DNA of 64,000 bases from Arsukibacterium indicum (GTDB taxonomy: Bacteria > Pseudomonadota > Gammaproteobacteria > Enterobacterales > Alteromonadaceae), in NCBI RefSeq assembly GCF_019100565.1, contig NZ_JAHRID010000010.1:79026-143025 (forward strand), read 5' to 3'. Positions 47,460 to 56,657 of the stretch are shown piece after piece; within the stretch, counting starts at the first letter, position 1, and the number at the start of each line of letters is the position of its first letter. The position numbers were made by a program, and so were the translations under genes. Under the pieces are notes generated by a model. The model searched no databases. It saw only the letters and a list, made by a program, of their open reading frames with translations, and had not been told where the DNA came from.

Positions 47460-48046
47460 CTACAACCATATGGTTTGGTAACGGCTGGATCGGGTGTATT
47501 ACCTGCTAATACCGCTTTTGCTGCATTGGCAAAATACGGCGTGGCTTTGGCAATATCGTCTACTTTGGCAGACGGAATGCTGTCGATACCACCCATATAT
47601 TGCAGCACACCATTTTTATCAATCACGTACATATGCGGCGTGGTTTTGGCATCATAGGCTTTGCCCATCGCACCGCTTTCATCAAATAAGATAGCTGTAG
47701 GTGCGGCATTACGACTGCTGGTCAGCTCGGCTGCTTTAGCGCTGTCGATATGGCCCTGCTTGCCGGGCGCTGAAGAGATAACACTAAGCCATACCACGTC
47801 TTGATCAGTCATCTCACTTTGTAAAGCCTGCATATTGCCGCTGTAATGCTTAACCACGAACGGGCAGTCATGGTTAGTCCACTCCAGCACCACATTTTTG
47901 CCGGCAAAATCCTGCAGGCTATGACTCTGGCCATTAGCATCTTTCACGGTAAAACCCGGCGCCGGCTGGCCGACTTGTGGCGCGGCTGCAAGTGTTGCTG
48001 CAAATAGCATGGCACCAACGGAAACAACGAGTTTTGCTAATTTCAT
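47447..48046 (-). CDS. Exported thioredoxin-like (redoxin) protein
   Basis: A 199-residue protein with a Sec signal (VVSVGAMLFAATLAAA, cut before APQV). The mature part is a peroxiredoxin/redoxin fold: VGQPAPGFTVKDANGQSHSLQDFAGKNVVLEWTNHDCPFV with C61 at the usual N-terminal active-site position, and LFDESGAMGKAYDAKTTPHMYVIDKNG holding the cis-Pro. The CxxC motif is replaced by a single Cys (DCPFV), with a second Cys only near the C-terminus (YGCSVKY). The gene is followed 48 bases upstream by dsbD on the same strand, so it may receive electrons from DsbD in the periplasm. Confidence 0.85.
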   Translation of the reverse strand: MKLAKLVVSVGAMLFAATLAAAPQVGQPAPGFTVKDANGQSHSLQDFAGKNVVLEWTNHDCPFVVKHYSGNMQALQSEMTDQDVVWLSVISSAPGKQGHIDSAKAAELTSSRNAAPTAILFDESGAMGKAYDAKTTPHMYVIDKNGVLQYMGGIDSIPSAKVDDIAKATPYFANAAKAVLAGNTPDPAVTKPYGCSVKY

Positions 48047-48094
48047 TTTTATCGCTCCTGTTGCTTATGTAATTACAATTTGATTGTTGACTGC

Positions 48095-50200
48095 TTACTG
48101 CTGACTTAACGACTCAAAGGTTTGCCTGAGCGTATCAGGCGTTAAAATTTGCGGTAGCACCTGTGGTGGCTGTCCCGGCCAGTACAACACGTATAACGGC
48201 ACGCCATCGCGCTGATACTGCTGCAAATAAGCAGTAATATCACCATCGCGCCGGGTCCAGTCACCTTTTAAGTAACTGACGTTATAATCTTTCAGCGCGG
48301 CTTTGCTGCGCTCAGTATTAAGGGCTACCCGCTCGTTTACCAGGCAGGTAATACACCAGTCAGCGGTCATATTGACCAGCACCGGCTTACCTTGCTGTTG
48401 CAGCTCAGCCAGTTTTTCCGGTGACCAGCTTTGCCAGTGCTGCCGCTCGCTTTGCTGGTCGATGTTACCGTCACTTACCGGCTGGCTGGCCACTTGCCAC
48501 AAGGTAACAAGTGCCAGCAGCATTAATACCAACATGGCCAGCCGGTTGAACCAGCCCGCGCCAAGCTGAACTCTGCCCCACAACCAAAGCGCTGCTGCCA
48601 GAGCGACCATACCAACGAGCAACAGCGCCACGGCATCGATGCCGGTCTGGCGGCCAAAAACCCATACCAGCCAGACGGCACTTAAATATAAAGGCCAGGC
48701 CAGCAGCTGTTTTAACGTTTCCATCCAGGCACCGGGCTTAGGCAGCAGTCGGGCCAGTGCCGGAATATACGCCAGCAGTAAAAAGGGCAGCGCCATCCCC
48801 AAACCCAGCGCAGCGAATACCAGTAAGGCGACCTGCGGGCTCTGGGTAACCGCATAACCCAGAGCTGTGCCCATAAACGGCGCTGTGCAGGGGCTGGCCA
48901 CCACCACTGCCAGCACGCCGGTAAAAAAGGAGCCTTTGCCGCCACTTTTGGCCGTCAGCTCGCCACCGGCGTTCATTAATCCCAGACCAAATTGCACCAA
49001 CCCGGATAAACTAAGGCCCAACGCCAGCAGCAAATACGCCAGCAGGCCCACCAGCAGTGGGCTTTGCAACTGAAAGCCCCAGCCAATAGCATTGCCAGCC
49101 GCTCGCAGCGCGATCAGCAAACCGGCTAACGCCAGAAAACTCAGCACTACGCCAGCGCTGTAAAAAATGGCATCACGCCGCTGTTGTCGTCGTTGCTGGC
49201 TGTTGCCGGCTATGCTAAGTGCTTTTAATGACAACACCGGAAATACGCAGGGCATTAAATTCAGGATCAAACCACCACCGGCCGCCATCACTAAAATCAG
49301 CCACAGACTGCTCTGCTTGAGCGTGCCTCCGGTAACCAGAATTTCGGTGCTACTGTCAGGTTCAGCTGGCTGACTGCGATGCTGCAGACTGACACTATAG
49401 CCCTTGCCTTCAGCATCCACTAATACCACCTCAACCTGCTGTGGCGCGTTGCTAAAATAGGTATTGATAGCCTGTTGTAATAACAGACCGCTGGCTTGGG
49501 GCACCAGCTGCTGAGCAGCAGCATGATCCACCAGCTCGGTGCCCGCGACAAAAAATGCGACCGGAGGCTGTGGCAGCGGCTCCATCAGCTCTGCCGAAAA
49601 TGCACCGCCACTGATCGCGTAGTCGCCTGTTATTCCGGTTTTAACTGGCAACGAGGAGCGGGCTTGGTTAAATAACGGCTGCTGGCTTACTCCAAGTTCA
49701 CTGTTGCTGGCAACCGCCAGCGTTAATTCAAAACTGGCGTCTGCCGGAATACAAATTTCCTCGCACACCAGCCAGTCAACATCGGCTTTAATAGTCAGGC
49801 TGTCTGCCGGATAGTCGGTCGGTATCGTTACGTCTGTCAGCAATAAAGTCTGGCCGGCAAATCCATAATTAACCAGTGGAGGTATTACGAAAGCTTGGGG
49901 GGTGGGCCATTGAATAGCACCAGCCTGCACACCTTGTGGCAACTGCCAGTTGATGCTGGTTGGCAGGCCCGAGTCACCGGGGTTCTGCCAATAGGTATGC
50001 CAGCCGGGATCGGGCTGAAAATGCAGCAAAATCGCAAATTGCTGACCCGGGGTAACCGTACCGTACTCTGAGAGCAATTCAGCCCTGATATGCTTTGCCT
50101 GCTGCCAGCCACTGCTACTGGCATTTACAGCAAAACTCAGTACCAATGTACTTAACAGCAATAACACTGAGATTATCAGCCAACGGCTTAGTTGCAACAT
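48095..50200 (-). CDS. dsbD: Thiol:disulfide interchange protein DsbD (ScsB-like)
   Basis: A 701-residue inner-membrane protein that passes electrons from cytosolic thioredoxin to periplasmic thiols. After a signal helix, the N-terminal periplasmic domain (residues about 30-275) has HTYWQNPGDSGLPTSINW and WLVCEEICIPADASFEL, the ScsB/DsbD-2 pattern with a CxxxC pair. Eight membrane helices follow with the paired Cys motifs LMPCVFPVLSLKAL and ASPCTAPFMGTALG. The C-terminal thioredoxin-like domain has TADWCITCLVNE near residues 610-620. The N-terminal domain is more like the copper-tolerance-associated form than classical E. coli DsbD. It forms a pair with the redoxin gene. Confidence 0.92.
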   Translation of the reverse strand: MLQLSRWLIISVLLLLSTLVLSFAVNASSSGWQQAKHIRAELLSEYGTVTPGQQFAILLHFQPDPGWHTYWQNPGDSGLPTSINWQLPQGVQAGAIQWPTPQAFVIPPLVNYGFAGQTLLLTDVTIPTDYPADSLTIKADVDWLVCEEICIPADASFELTLAVASNSELGVSQQPLFNQARSSLPVKTGITGDYAISGGAFSAELMEPLPQPPVAFFVAGTELVDHAAAQQLVPQASGLLLQQAINTYFSNAPQQVEVVLVDAEGKGYSVSLQHRSQPAEPDSSTEILVTGGTLKQSSLWLILVMAAGGGLILNLMPCVFPVLSLKALSIAGNSQQRRQQRRDAIFYSAGVVLSFLALAGLLIALRAAGNAIGWGFQLQSPLLVGLLAYLLLALGLSLSGLVQFGLGLMNAGGELTAKSGGKGSFFTGVLAVVVASPCTAPFMGTALGYAVTQSPQVALLVFAALGLGMALPFLLLAYIPALARLLPKPGAWMETLKQLLAWPLYLSAVWLVWVFGRQTGIDAVALLLVGMVALAAALWLWGRVQLGAGWFNRLAMLVLMLLALVTLWQVASQPVSDGNIDQQSERQHWQSWSPEKLAELQQQGKPVLVNMTADWCITCLVNERVALNTERSKAALKDYNVSYLKGDWTRRDGDITAYLQQYQRDGVPLYVLYWPGQPPQVLPQILTPDTLRQTFESLSQQ

Positions 50201-50409
50201 TATAATACCTCTCTACCAGCACTCCGCTTCTAAGCTACTTCAGTTCAGCGAAATGTTCAAAATAACTGCGACAAATGCGGATTTATTACGCCAAATGCAG
50301 CAAAATCCACGACTAAATGCTATATTAGCCGGGCATTATTCTGTGGTTAGTTGTGATCACTCCAGCTGGCCTGAATCCCACCCCAGTGATGATATAAAGG
50401 TTGAACTTA

Positions 50410-52641
50410 ATGAAAGGTATGAAAAAGTCTGCTCTGAATCTGGCCATTTGCGCCGGTTTGTTTGGTGTGGCCAGCTTTGCTGCGACAGCACAAACTCAGG
50501 AAACTGACAGCGAGCAAAAAGATAACAAGCTTGAAACCATTACCATTACCGCTCAGAAGCGCAGCCAGAGTATTCAGGAAGTGCCTATTTCGGTCGCCAC
50601 TATCAGCCAGGAACGCTTTAATGCAATTTTTTCTACTGGTGATGATATTACCGCGCTGGCGGTAAAAGTGCCGGGTTTATATGCTGAAACCTCAAACGGT
50701 CGCGCAGCACCGCGTTTTTATATCCGTGGTTTAGGCAATACCGACTTCGACTTAGCCGCTTCTCAGCCTGTGTCTATCATCATGGACGAAGTGGTGATGG
50801 AAAACGTGATTCTAAAAAGCTTTCCGTTATTCGATGTACAGGCAGTAGAAGTTATCCGTGGCCCACAGGGTACCCTGTTTGGCCGCAACACCACTGCCGG
50901 CATCATTAAGTTTGATTCGGTTAAACCCCGCCAAGATTTTGATGGCTACTTTAAAACCACTGCCGGCACTCTTGGTATGATGAATGTCGAAGGTGCTATT
51001 GGCGGTGGTCTAACTGATGAGTTATCAGCCCGGGTATCATTAATGTCAAACCACCGGGATGACTGGGTAAGCAATAGCTTTTACGGTAATAAAGATGTGA
51101 TGGGCGGCTATGACGAAATCGCCGGCCGGCTGCAGTTTTTATATGAAGGCGACGACTTTGACGCCTTGCTGAACCTGCATACCCGCAACTACGACGGCAC
51201 CTCAAGCTTGTTCCGGGCTAATATTTTAAGCCCGGGCAGCAATGAGCTGAACGAAAACTACGACCGTGACACTGTGGCTTATAATGAAGGGCGTAACAAC
51301 CCGCAAAGCTACGATGCCTGGGGTGGCTCGTTAAAGCTTGATTTCCAACTAACCGATATGACCTTAACCAGCATTTCTGCCATAGAAAAAGCCGATGGTG
51401 GCGGTATTGGTGATATCGACGGCGGTAACCCAACTGGCCCTGGCGTTGTACCATTTCAGGCAGTAACAGAAGATCAACTACGTGGCCTTAAGCAGGTTAC
51501 CCAGGAAATCCGCCTGGCCAGTGATACTGACAACGCACTGAGCTGGCAAACCGGTGCCTTTTACTTCGACTCAACCTTTTCTGTAAACAGTATCGATGGC
51601 TTTTTTGGTGCCACTGAAGTGTTTCATGGTAATACCAGCTGGGCGTTGTTTGGCCAGAGCTCGTATAAAGTGGATGATAAACTGGATATTACTGCCGGTA
51701 TCCGTTACACCGACGATGAAAAAACATTCTATGTAGGCGAGCAAAACGTTGATGGCTTTGCCCTGGTTATTGGTGCGGCACAAGAGCAGTATTATGCACC
51801 AATCCGGGTTTCTGACGACAACATCAGCTGGGAGCTGAGTGCCAACTATCGCCTGACCGGCACTACCAGCTTATTCGCCCGGGTAGCAGAAGGTTTCCGT
51901 GCTCAGTCTATTCAGGGTCGTGATGTGGCCTTTGAAGCGCCGCCATCGGTAGCTGATGCCGAAACCATTACGTCGTTTGAAGTAGGTGCCAAGTCAGATT
52001 TACTCGATAATACCCTGCGTTTAAACGGTGCCCTGTTTTACTACACCATAGACGACATTCAGCTGTCGGCTATTGGCGGTCAAACTCAGGGTAATCAGTT
52101 AATCAATGCTGACAAAGGCGTGGGTTATGGTTTTGAAATCGACTTTGACTGGCGCGCTACGCCATATTTCACCCTCGGTGGTGGTTTCAGCTATAACAAC
52201 ACCGAACTGCAGGACGACAACCTGACCGTGGCCCCATGCGGTTCAGGTATGTGTACTGTGCTGGATCCGGTAAACAGCGACGGCCAGGCCTTTATTCGTG
52301 GCAACCCGTTCCCGCAGGCACCGGAAACCATTTTAACCTTAAATGGCCGCTACGATTTCCCGATCGAAAGCGGTGAAATTTATGTTTATGGTGATTATCA
52401 GTTGCAGGGTAAAACCAACCTGTTCCTGTATGAATCAGCCGAGTTCAGCTCAAATAATAATTTTGAAGCTGGCTTACGGGTAGCCTATATCAATTATGAG
52501 CATAACTATGAAGTGGGTTTCTTCGGCCGCAATATTACTGACGAAGATAACCTGAAAGGTGCTATCGACTTTAATAACCTGACCGGTTTTGTTAATGAAC
52601 CAAGGGTATTAGGCGTCGATTTCAGGATTAACTTCTACTAA
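50410..52641 (+). CDS. TonB-dependent outer-membrane receptor
   Basis: A 743-residue outer-membrane transporter. A signal peptide (ALNLAICAGLFGVASFAATA) is followed by the TonB box (LETITITAQKR), plug domain (EVPISVATISQERFNA, RFYIRGLGNTDFDLAASQPVSIIMDEVV, VEVIRGPQGTLFGRNTTAGIIKF) and a 22-strand barrel ending VLGVDFRINFY with C-terminal aromatic Tyr. Phrases such as SISAIEKADGG and the plug STGDDITALAVKVPG place it in the large FecA/iron-catecholate-like/unknown-ligand group; the ligand is unknown. The ATG at 50410 is used, with AAAGG 9 bases upstream; a second ATG lies 9 bases later. It is divergent from dsbD. Confidence 0.93.
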   Translation: MKGMKKSALNLAICAGLFGVASFAATAQTQETDSEQKDNKLETITITAQKRSQSIQEVPISVATISQERFNAIFSTGDDITALAVKVPGLYAETSNGRAAPRFYIRGLGNTDFDLAASQPVSIIMDEVVMENVILKSFPLFDVQAVEVIRGPQGTLFGRNTTAGIIKFDSVKPRQDFDGYFKTTAGTLGMMNVEGAIGGGLTDELSARVSLMSNHRDDWVSNSFYGNKDVMGGYDEIAGRLQFLYEGDDFDALLNLHTRNYDGTSSLFRANILSPGSNELNENYDRDTVAYNEGRNNPQSYDAWGGSLKLDFQLTDMTLTSISAIEKADGGGIGDIDGGNPTGPGVVPFQAVTEDQLRGLKQVTQEIRLASDTDNALSWQTGAFYFDSTFSVNSIDGFFGATEVFHGNTSWALFGQSSYKVDDKLDITAGIRYTDDEKTFYVGEQNVDGFALVIGAAQEQYYAPIRVSDDNISWELSANYRLTGTTSLFARVAEGFRAQSIQGRDVAFEAPPSVADAETITSFEVGAKSDLLDNTLRLNGALFYYTIDDIQLSAIGGQTQGNQLINADKGVGYGFEIDFDWRATPYFTLGGGFSYNNTELQDDNLTVAPCGSGMCTVLDPVNSDGQAFIRGNPFPQAPETILTLNGRYDFPIESGEIYVYGDYQLQGKTNLFLYESAEFSSNNNFEAGLRVAYINYEHNYEVGFFGRNITDEDNLKGAIDFNNLTGFVNEPRVLGVDFRINFY

Positions 52642-52658
52642 CAGTTTGTTGTTTTAAT

Positions 52659-52688
52659 AAAACCGCCCGCGGTAAACCGGGCGGTTTT
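52659..52688 (+). terminator. Bidirectional terminator after the TonB receptor
   Basis: AAAACCGCCCG (52659-52669) pairs with CGGGCGGTTTT (52678-52688) around an 8-base loop, with A on the left and T on the right, 17 bases after the stop. Confidence 0.93.
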
Positions 52689-52803
52689 ATTATTTCCTGT
52701 TCTGCCGGCATTCTGGCGTATCGTTGTTGCTTTTTACCCTGCTGTCGTTTTAGCCTGCATTTATCTGGCAGCCAGCCTCAACTGATGTAGCAGAGTATAA
52801 CCC

Positions 52804-53895
52804 ATGGCCGATTTTCGCAGTGATACCGTCACCCAACCCTGTGCCGCTATGCGTCGGGCGATGCATGATGCCGAGCTTGGCGACGACGTATTTAACGATG
52901 ACCCTACTACGCTGGAGTTGCAGCGCTATGCCGCTGAGCTACTGGGTTTTGAGGCTGCATTATTTGCCCCAAGCGGCACCCAGACCAACTTAATTGCCAT
53001 GATGAGCCATTGCCAGCGCGGCGATGAGGCCATTGTTGGCCAGCAATGGCATACCTATAAATGGGAAGGCGGAGGCATGGCGGTGCTGGGCTCTGTTCAG
53101 CCGCAGCCCCTGGAATTGCAGGCGGATGGTACGCTGGCGCTTAGCGATATTGCCGGCGCGATTAAACCAGACGACCCGCACTTTGCCCGCACCCGGTTAA
53201 TTGTGATTGAAAACACCGTTGGCGGTAAAGTACTGCCACTCAGCTACATGCGTGATGTAGCAACCCTCGCCAGAGAAAAAGGTTTAAAATGTCATATTGA
53301 TGGCGCCCGGCTGATGAATGCCGCTGTTGCGCTGGCCAGCGAGCACCAGCTGAGCCCGCAAGAAATGGCCCGTGAGCTGTGCCAGGGCTACGATTCGGTA
53401 TCACTGTGTTTATCTAAAGGCCTTGGCTGTCCGGTCGGTTCGTTACTGCTGGGTTCAAAGGAGTTTATCCAGCAGGCAAAGCGCGTCAGAAAAATGCTTG
53501 GCGGTGGTATGCGCCAGACCGGTGTGCTGACCGCTGCCGGCCTGTATGCCCTTCACCACAATATTGAAAGACTGGCAGATGACCATGCCAATGCCCGGTA
53601 TCTGGCCGACGGCTTGACTGAGCTTGCCCGTGAATTGCAGACACTGCAATCGCTGACAGTGATCGCCCCCCAGACTAATATCGTATTTACCGACATTGCA
53701 CCGGCCCTGGCCGACCGCTTATTGCCTTATCTGGCAGAGCACGGCATAAAAGTGACTGCCAGCCGTTATCAGGCAACTCAGGGAGCATTAATGCGCCTGC
53801 GCTGGGTCTGTCATCTGGATATCAGCCGCCAGCAGATCACTGAAACCTTAACGTTAATTCGCCAGTTTGCGCAGGAAGTGTCACTGGTGAAATAG
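52804..53895 (+). CDS. ltaE: Low-specificity L-threonine aldolase
   Basis: PLP enzyme that cleaves threonine or allo-threonine to glycine and acetaldehyde. It is 363 residues (E. coli 333). It starts MADFRSDTVTQPCAAMRRAM, then DDVFNDDPTTLELQ, APSGTQTNLIAMM, the IDGARLMNAAVA substrate region and PLP lysine K205 in LCLSKGLGCPVGSLLLG. The C-terminal tail is slightly longer than usual. Confidence 0.93.
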   Translation: MADFRSDTVTQPCAAMRRAMHDAELGDDVFNDDPTTLELQRYAAELLGFEAALFAPSGTQTNLIAMMSHCQRGDEAIVGQQWHTYKWEGGGMAVLGSVQPQPLELQADGTLALSDIAGAIKPDDPHFARTRLIVIENTVGGKVLPLSYMRDVATLAREKGLKCHIDGARLMNAAVALASEHQLSPQEMARELCQGYDSVSLCLSKGLGCPVGSLLLGSKEFIQQAKRVRKMLGGGMRQTGVLTAAGLYALHHNIERLADDHANARYLADGLTELARELQTLQSLTVIAPQTNIVFTDIAPALADRLLPYLAEHGIKVTASRYQATQGALMRLRWVCHLDISRQQITETLTLIRQFAQEVSLVK

Positions 53896-53974
53896 TTAAT
53901 CCGCTGGGTCAGTGAAAGCCTGTGGCCAGTCAGCCGGTCTGTATAGTTAACCCGTGCAACCGCAGGAAGATGTT

Positions 53975-55264
53975 ATGAAACACCTGAATATTATTGTCGC
54001 ATTAATGCTATCGTCGTTGCTGCTATTGGCACTATATGCCCCGGCGCAGCAAACCACGACAGTATCGCCCGCCAAGGCGCCGCATGACAGTATAGTGTTA
54101 GGCTCTGGCTGCTTCTGGGGCGCTGAGATGCGCTATGAGAAACTACCCGGGGTAATAGATGCCGTGTCAGGTTATGCCGATGGCAAAGGGGTTAAACCAA
54201 CTTACCGCGCCATAACCAAACGCAGCAACAAACATAACCCCGACAACCATGCTGAAGTGGTGCAGGTAACGTTTGACCCGCAACAAATTAGCCTGGAAGC
54301 GCTGTTGCAGCATTACTTTGAAAGCCATGATCCTACCCAGCTTAACCGCCAGGGTAATGATATTGGTACCCAGTACCGTTCAATCATTCTGACTAACAGC
54401 CCAGAGCAGCAGGCCCGGGCGGAGGCAGTGATGCAGCAGTACCAGCCACTGCTAACCGCTGCCGGTTATGGTCAGATTGTTACCCAGCTAAAACCACTGA
54501 CCGAATTCTTTCCGGCCGAAGAGTATCATCAGGACTATATTGCCAAAAACCCAAACGGTTACTGTCCTGATCATTCCACCGGGGTTCGCTTTAACCGTGC
54601 ACAGGATGCATTGACAGCAGAGGTGGATAACCGGCCAATGCTAAGCGGTAAACATATTCTGGTCATTGATTCAGAAAGTTATTGTCCGTATTGCGAAAAG
54701 TTTAAAGCCGAGGTTGCCAGCAGTTATCAGGGTGATATTCCAATGCATTTTCGCTACAGCCGTCAGTTACAGGGGCTGAATATTAAAACAGAGGCGACAG
54801 CAACACCTACCATTATATTGTTACAGGAAGGCCGCGAAGTCTTTGCCTTTAAAGGGTTTCTGGCCCCTGAAGAGTTTTATCTGCTGTTAGGTAAATTTAA
54901 GCTGGGCGACAGCGAAGCATTCGACGTCGCATTTGACAAAGCAACCGACCAGCGGTTTTGCAAAGAGTACGAGATATTTAAAAACACGCCCGACGGCATC
55001 TTCGTTGATAAGTTAAGTGGTGCGCCGCTGTTTGATACCCGTGACCGTTTTGACTCCGGTACCGGCTGGTTATCCTTTACCAAACCCGTAGCCGGCTCGG
55101 TCATTGAGAAACCCGATAATCGTTACGGCATGCGCCGCACAGAAATCCGGGCCAGGGTATCGGGCATTCATTTAGGCCATGTGTTTGATGATGGCCCCAA
55201 CGGCAAGCCACGCTACTGCATTAATGCAACGGTACTGGATTTCAAACCCCGGGCTGAAAGTTAA
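53975..55264 (+). CDS. msrAB: Bifunctional methionine sulfoxide reductase, MsrA-thioredoxin-MsrB fusion, exported
   Basis: A 429-residue three-domain protein. The ATG at 53975 (GGAAG 7 bases upstream) gives an N-terminal signal or anchor helix (IIVALMLSSLLLLALYAPA). MsrA domain, residues 38-205: catalytic C46 in GSGCFWGAE, HDPTQLNRQGNDIGTQYRS, resolving C197 in NPNGYCPDH. Thioredoxin-like domain, residues 222-310: active site C237-P-Y-C240 in SESYCPYCEKF and cis-Pro in TATPTIILL. MsrB domain, residues 325-425: catalytic C415 in RYCINATVLDF and RRTEIRARVSGIHLGHVFDDGP. The usual resolving Cys of MsrB is T363 in SGTGWLSF, and the zinc CxxC pairs are absent. Neisseria PilB has the order Trx-MsrA-MsrB; here Trx is in the middle. 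It probably repairs oxidised Met in the periplasm. Confidence 0.9.
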   Translation: MKHLNIIVALMLSSLLLLALYAPAQQTTTVSPAKAPHDSIVLGSGCFWGAEMRYEKLPGVIDAVSGYADGKGVKPTYRAITKRSNKHNPDNHAEVVQVTFDPQQISLEALLQHYFESHDPTQLNRQGNDIGTQYRSIILTNSPEQQARAEAVMQQYQPLLTAAGYGQIVTQLKPLTEFFPAEEYHQDYIAKNPNGYCPDHSTGVRFNRAQDALTAEVDNRPMLSGKHILVIDSESYCPYCEKFKAEVASSYQGDIPMHFRYSRQLQGLNIKTEATATPTIILLQEGREVFAFKGFLAPEEFYLLLGKFKLGDSEAFDVAFDKATDQRFCKEYEIFKNTPDGIFVDKLSGAPLFDTRDRFDSGTGWLSFTKPVAGSVIEKPDNRYGMRRTEIRARVSGIHLGHVFDDGPNGKPRYCINATVLDFKPRAES

Positions 55265-56604
55265 TCTGTTTTGTTGCCGGTAGCAGCCGGCAACAGATTC
55301 TCCTCAGCTGATTGTTTAAGTTCGTCTTTTAGTTGTTGCTCAATGGTGGTATCGGCGCTGACATCAATCGACTCCACGTCAGCGTTTACCACTGCTGGCT
55401 GCATCGGCACAGTGCTGACAGGCTGGCTGTTGTCAGCGTCAGAGCTTGCCATATCAACCATATGTAACCGGTAAATTGGCTCTGGCATTTCAATACCGGC
55501 CTGGTCAAAGGCGGTTTTCACCAACCGGATCGCTTCACTGCGAGCCTTTAAAAAATCGGTCTTACGCTGATCAATCCAGGCCAGCACCCTGACACTTACC
55601 GCGCTGTCACCCAGCTCCAGTATTAACACCCTTGGCCTGGGCTCAGTTAAAATGCCAGGCATGTTTTGCAGGGTACTAATGGCCAGTTCACGTACCCGCA
55701 CTAAATCAAGGGTTACCGACACGCCTACGTTAAATTCGAAACGCCGCAAAGGGTTACGGGTAAAGTTAGTCATTGGTGAGGTAATGATCTGGCTGTTGGG
55801 GATCCGTAAGTGATTGCCGTCCAGCGTCATCAGTACGGTGTCGCGCGATGTCAGACGCACCACTTTGCCGGTCATATCATCTACCTGAATAAAATCGCCA
55901 ATTGCAAACGGATTACGGGTACTTAGCAGCACACCGGCCAGGTAGTTTTCAACAATATTGCGAAACGCAAAACCCAGTGCAATACCAATAACCCCGGCAA
56001 CCCCCAGCATTGCGCTGACCAGTGCGGTGGCATCCAGTAATTCCAGCGCAATTAAAATGCCAATACTGGTGACAATTAACCTGACAAAGCGCATCCCCAG
56101 GTTAGTGGCCAGTTCTGACAAGCCTAACTTACGTAGTAACGAATTGCGCCTTGATAACCAGCTGCCTAGCAGCGAAAAAAGCAGTACCGCCAATACTGCC
56201 AGCAGCAATAACGGCAGCATTTGCACCGTGGTACCGAGTATTTCCCGGAATTTTTCAGTAGCCGGCGCCAGGCGGGAGCTTACGGCCAGCTGCTCCTGCA
56301 ACTGGTTCTGGACATGCACCACCCCTTCCAGCCGGCTGGCAATAGTGGTGAGCTCATCTTTCAGCTGGGCATTGGCTACCTGGCCCTTAACAGTGATTAC
56401 GCCGGCCGTTACACTGATTTCAACGTCTTCAAGCCCGCTGATCGCATCGGTAATAGCACCAAGACGCGCGGCAATGGCCTGATCCTCAGGCGCATCTACC
56501 ACCTTTATTTCTGTATCTGGCTGCTCATTTTCCACCTGCTGTGCCAGCACATTATTGCAACCGATCATCGCTAGCAGAGCCAGCAATAAAAACCCCTGGC
56601 GCAT
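55261..56604 (-). CDS. MscS-family mechanosensitive channel with N-terminal BON domain
   Basis: A 447-residue channel. After a signal peptide (QGFLLLALLAMIGCNNVLA, a possible lipobox MIGC at Cys16) a BON domain (residues about 45-110: ITDAISGLEDVEISVTAGVITVKGQVANAQLKDELTTIASRLEGVVHVQNQL) precedes three membrane helices. The pore helix and MscS hallmark appear as LGVAGVIGIALGFAFRNIVENYLAGVLL, then IGDFIQVDDMTGKVVRLTSRDTVLMTLDGNHLRIPNSQI. A Glu/Ser-rich tail of about 60 residues closes it. The BON domain may let the channel touch the outer membrane or phospholipids. It is convergent with the msr gene (4-base overlap). Confidence 0.9.
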   Translation of the reverse strand: MRQGFLLLALLAMIGCNNVLAQQVENEQPDTEIKVVDAPEDQAIAARLGAITDAISGLEDVEISVTAGVITVKGQVANAQLKDELTTIASRLEGVVHVQNQLQEQLAVSSRLAPATEKFREILGTTVQMLPLLLLAVLAVLLFSLLGSWLSRRNSLLRKLGLSELATNLGMRFVRLIVTSIGILIALELLDATALVSAMLGVAGVIGIALGFAFRNIVENYLAGVLLSTRNPFAIGDFIQVDDMTGKVVRLTSRDTVLMTLDGNHLRIPNSQIITSPMTNFTRNPLRRFEFNVGVSVTLDLVRVRELAISTLQNMPGILTEPRPRVLILELGDSAVSVRVLAWIDQRKTDFLKARSEAIRLVKTAFDQAGIEMPEPIYRLHMVDMASSDADNSQPVSTVPMQPAVVNADVESIDVSADTTIEQQLKDELKQSAEENLLPAATGNKTD

Positions 56605-56657
56605 TATCCCTCCGGCTAAATATCAACGATACTAAAGACTTAACTATAGCAGCTGAA

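Noticed and set aside
50253-50507. 84-codon open frame upstream of the TonB receptor
   Set aside because: Its 3' half overlaps the receptor in another frame, it has no ribosome site or family look, and the DNA reads as a normal intergenic region.
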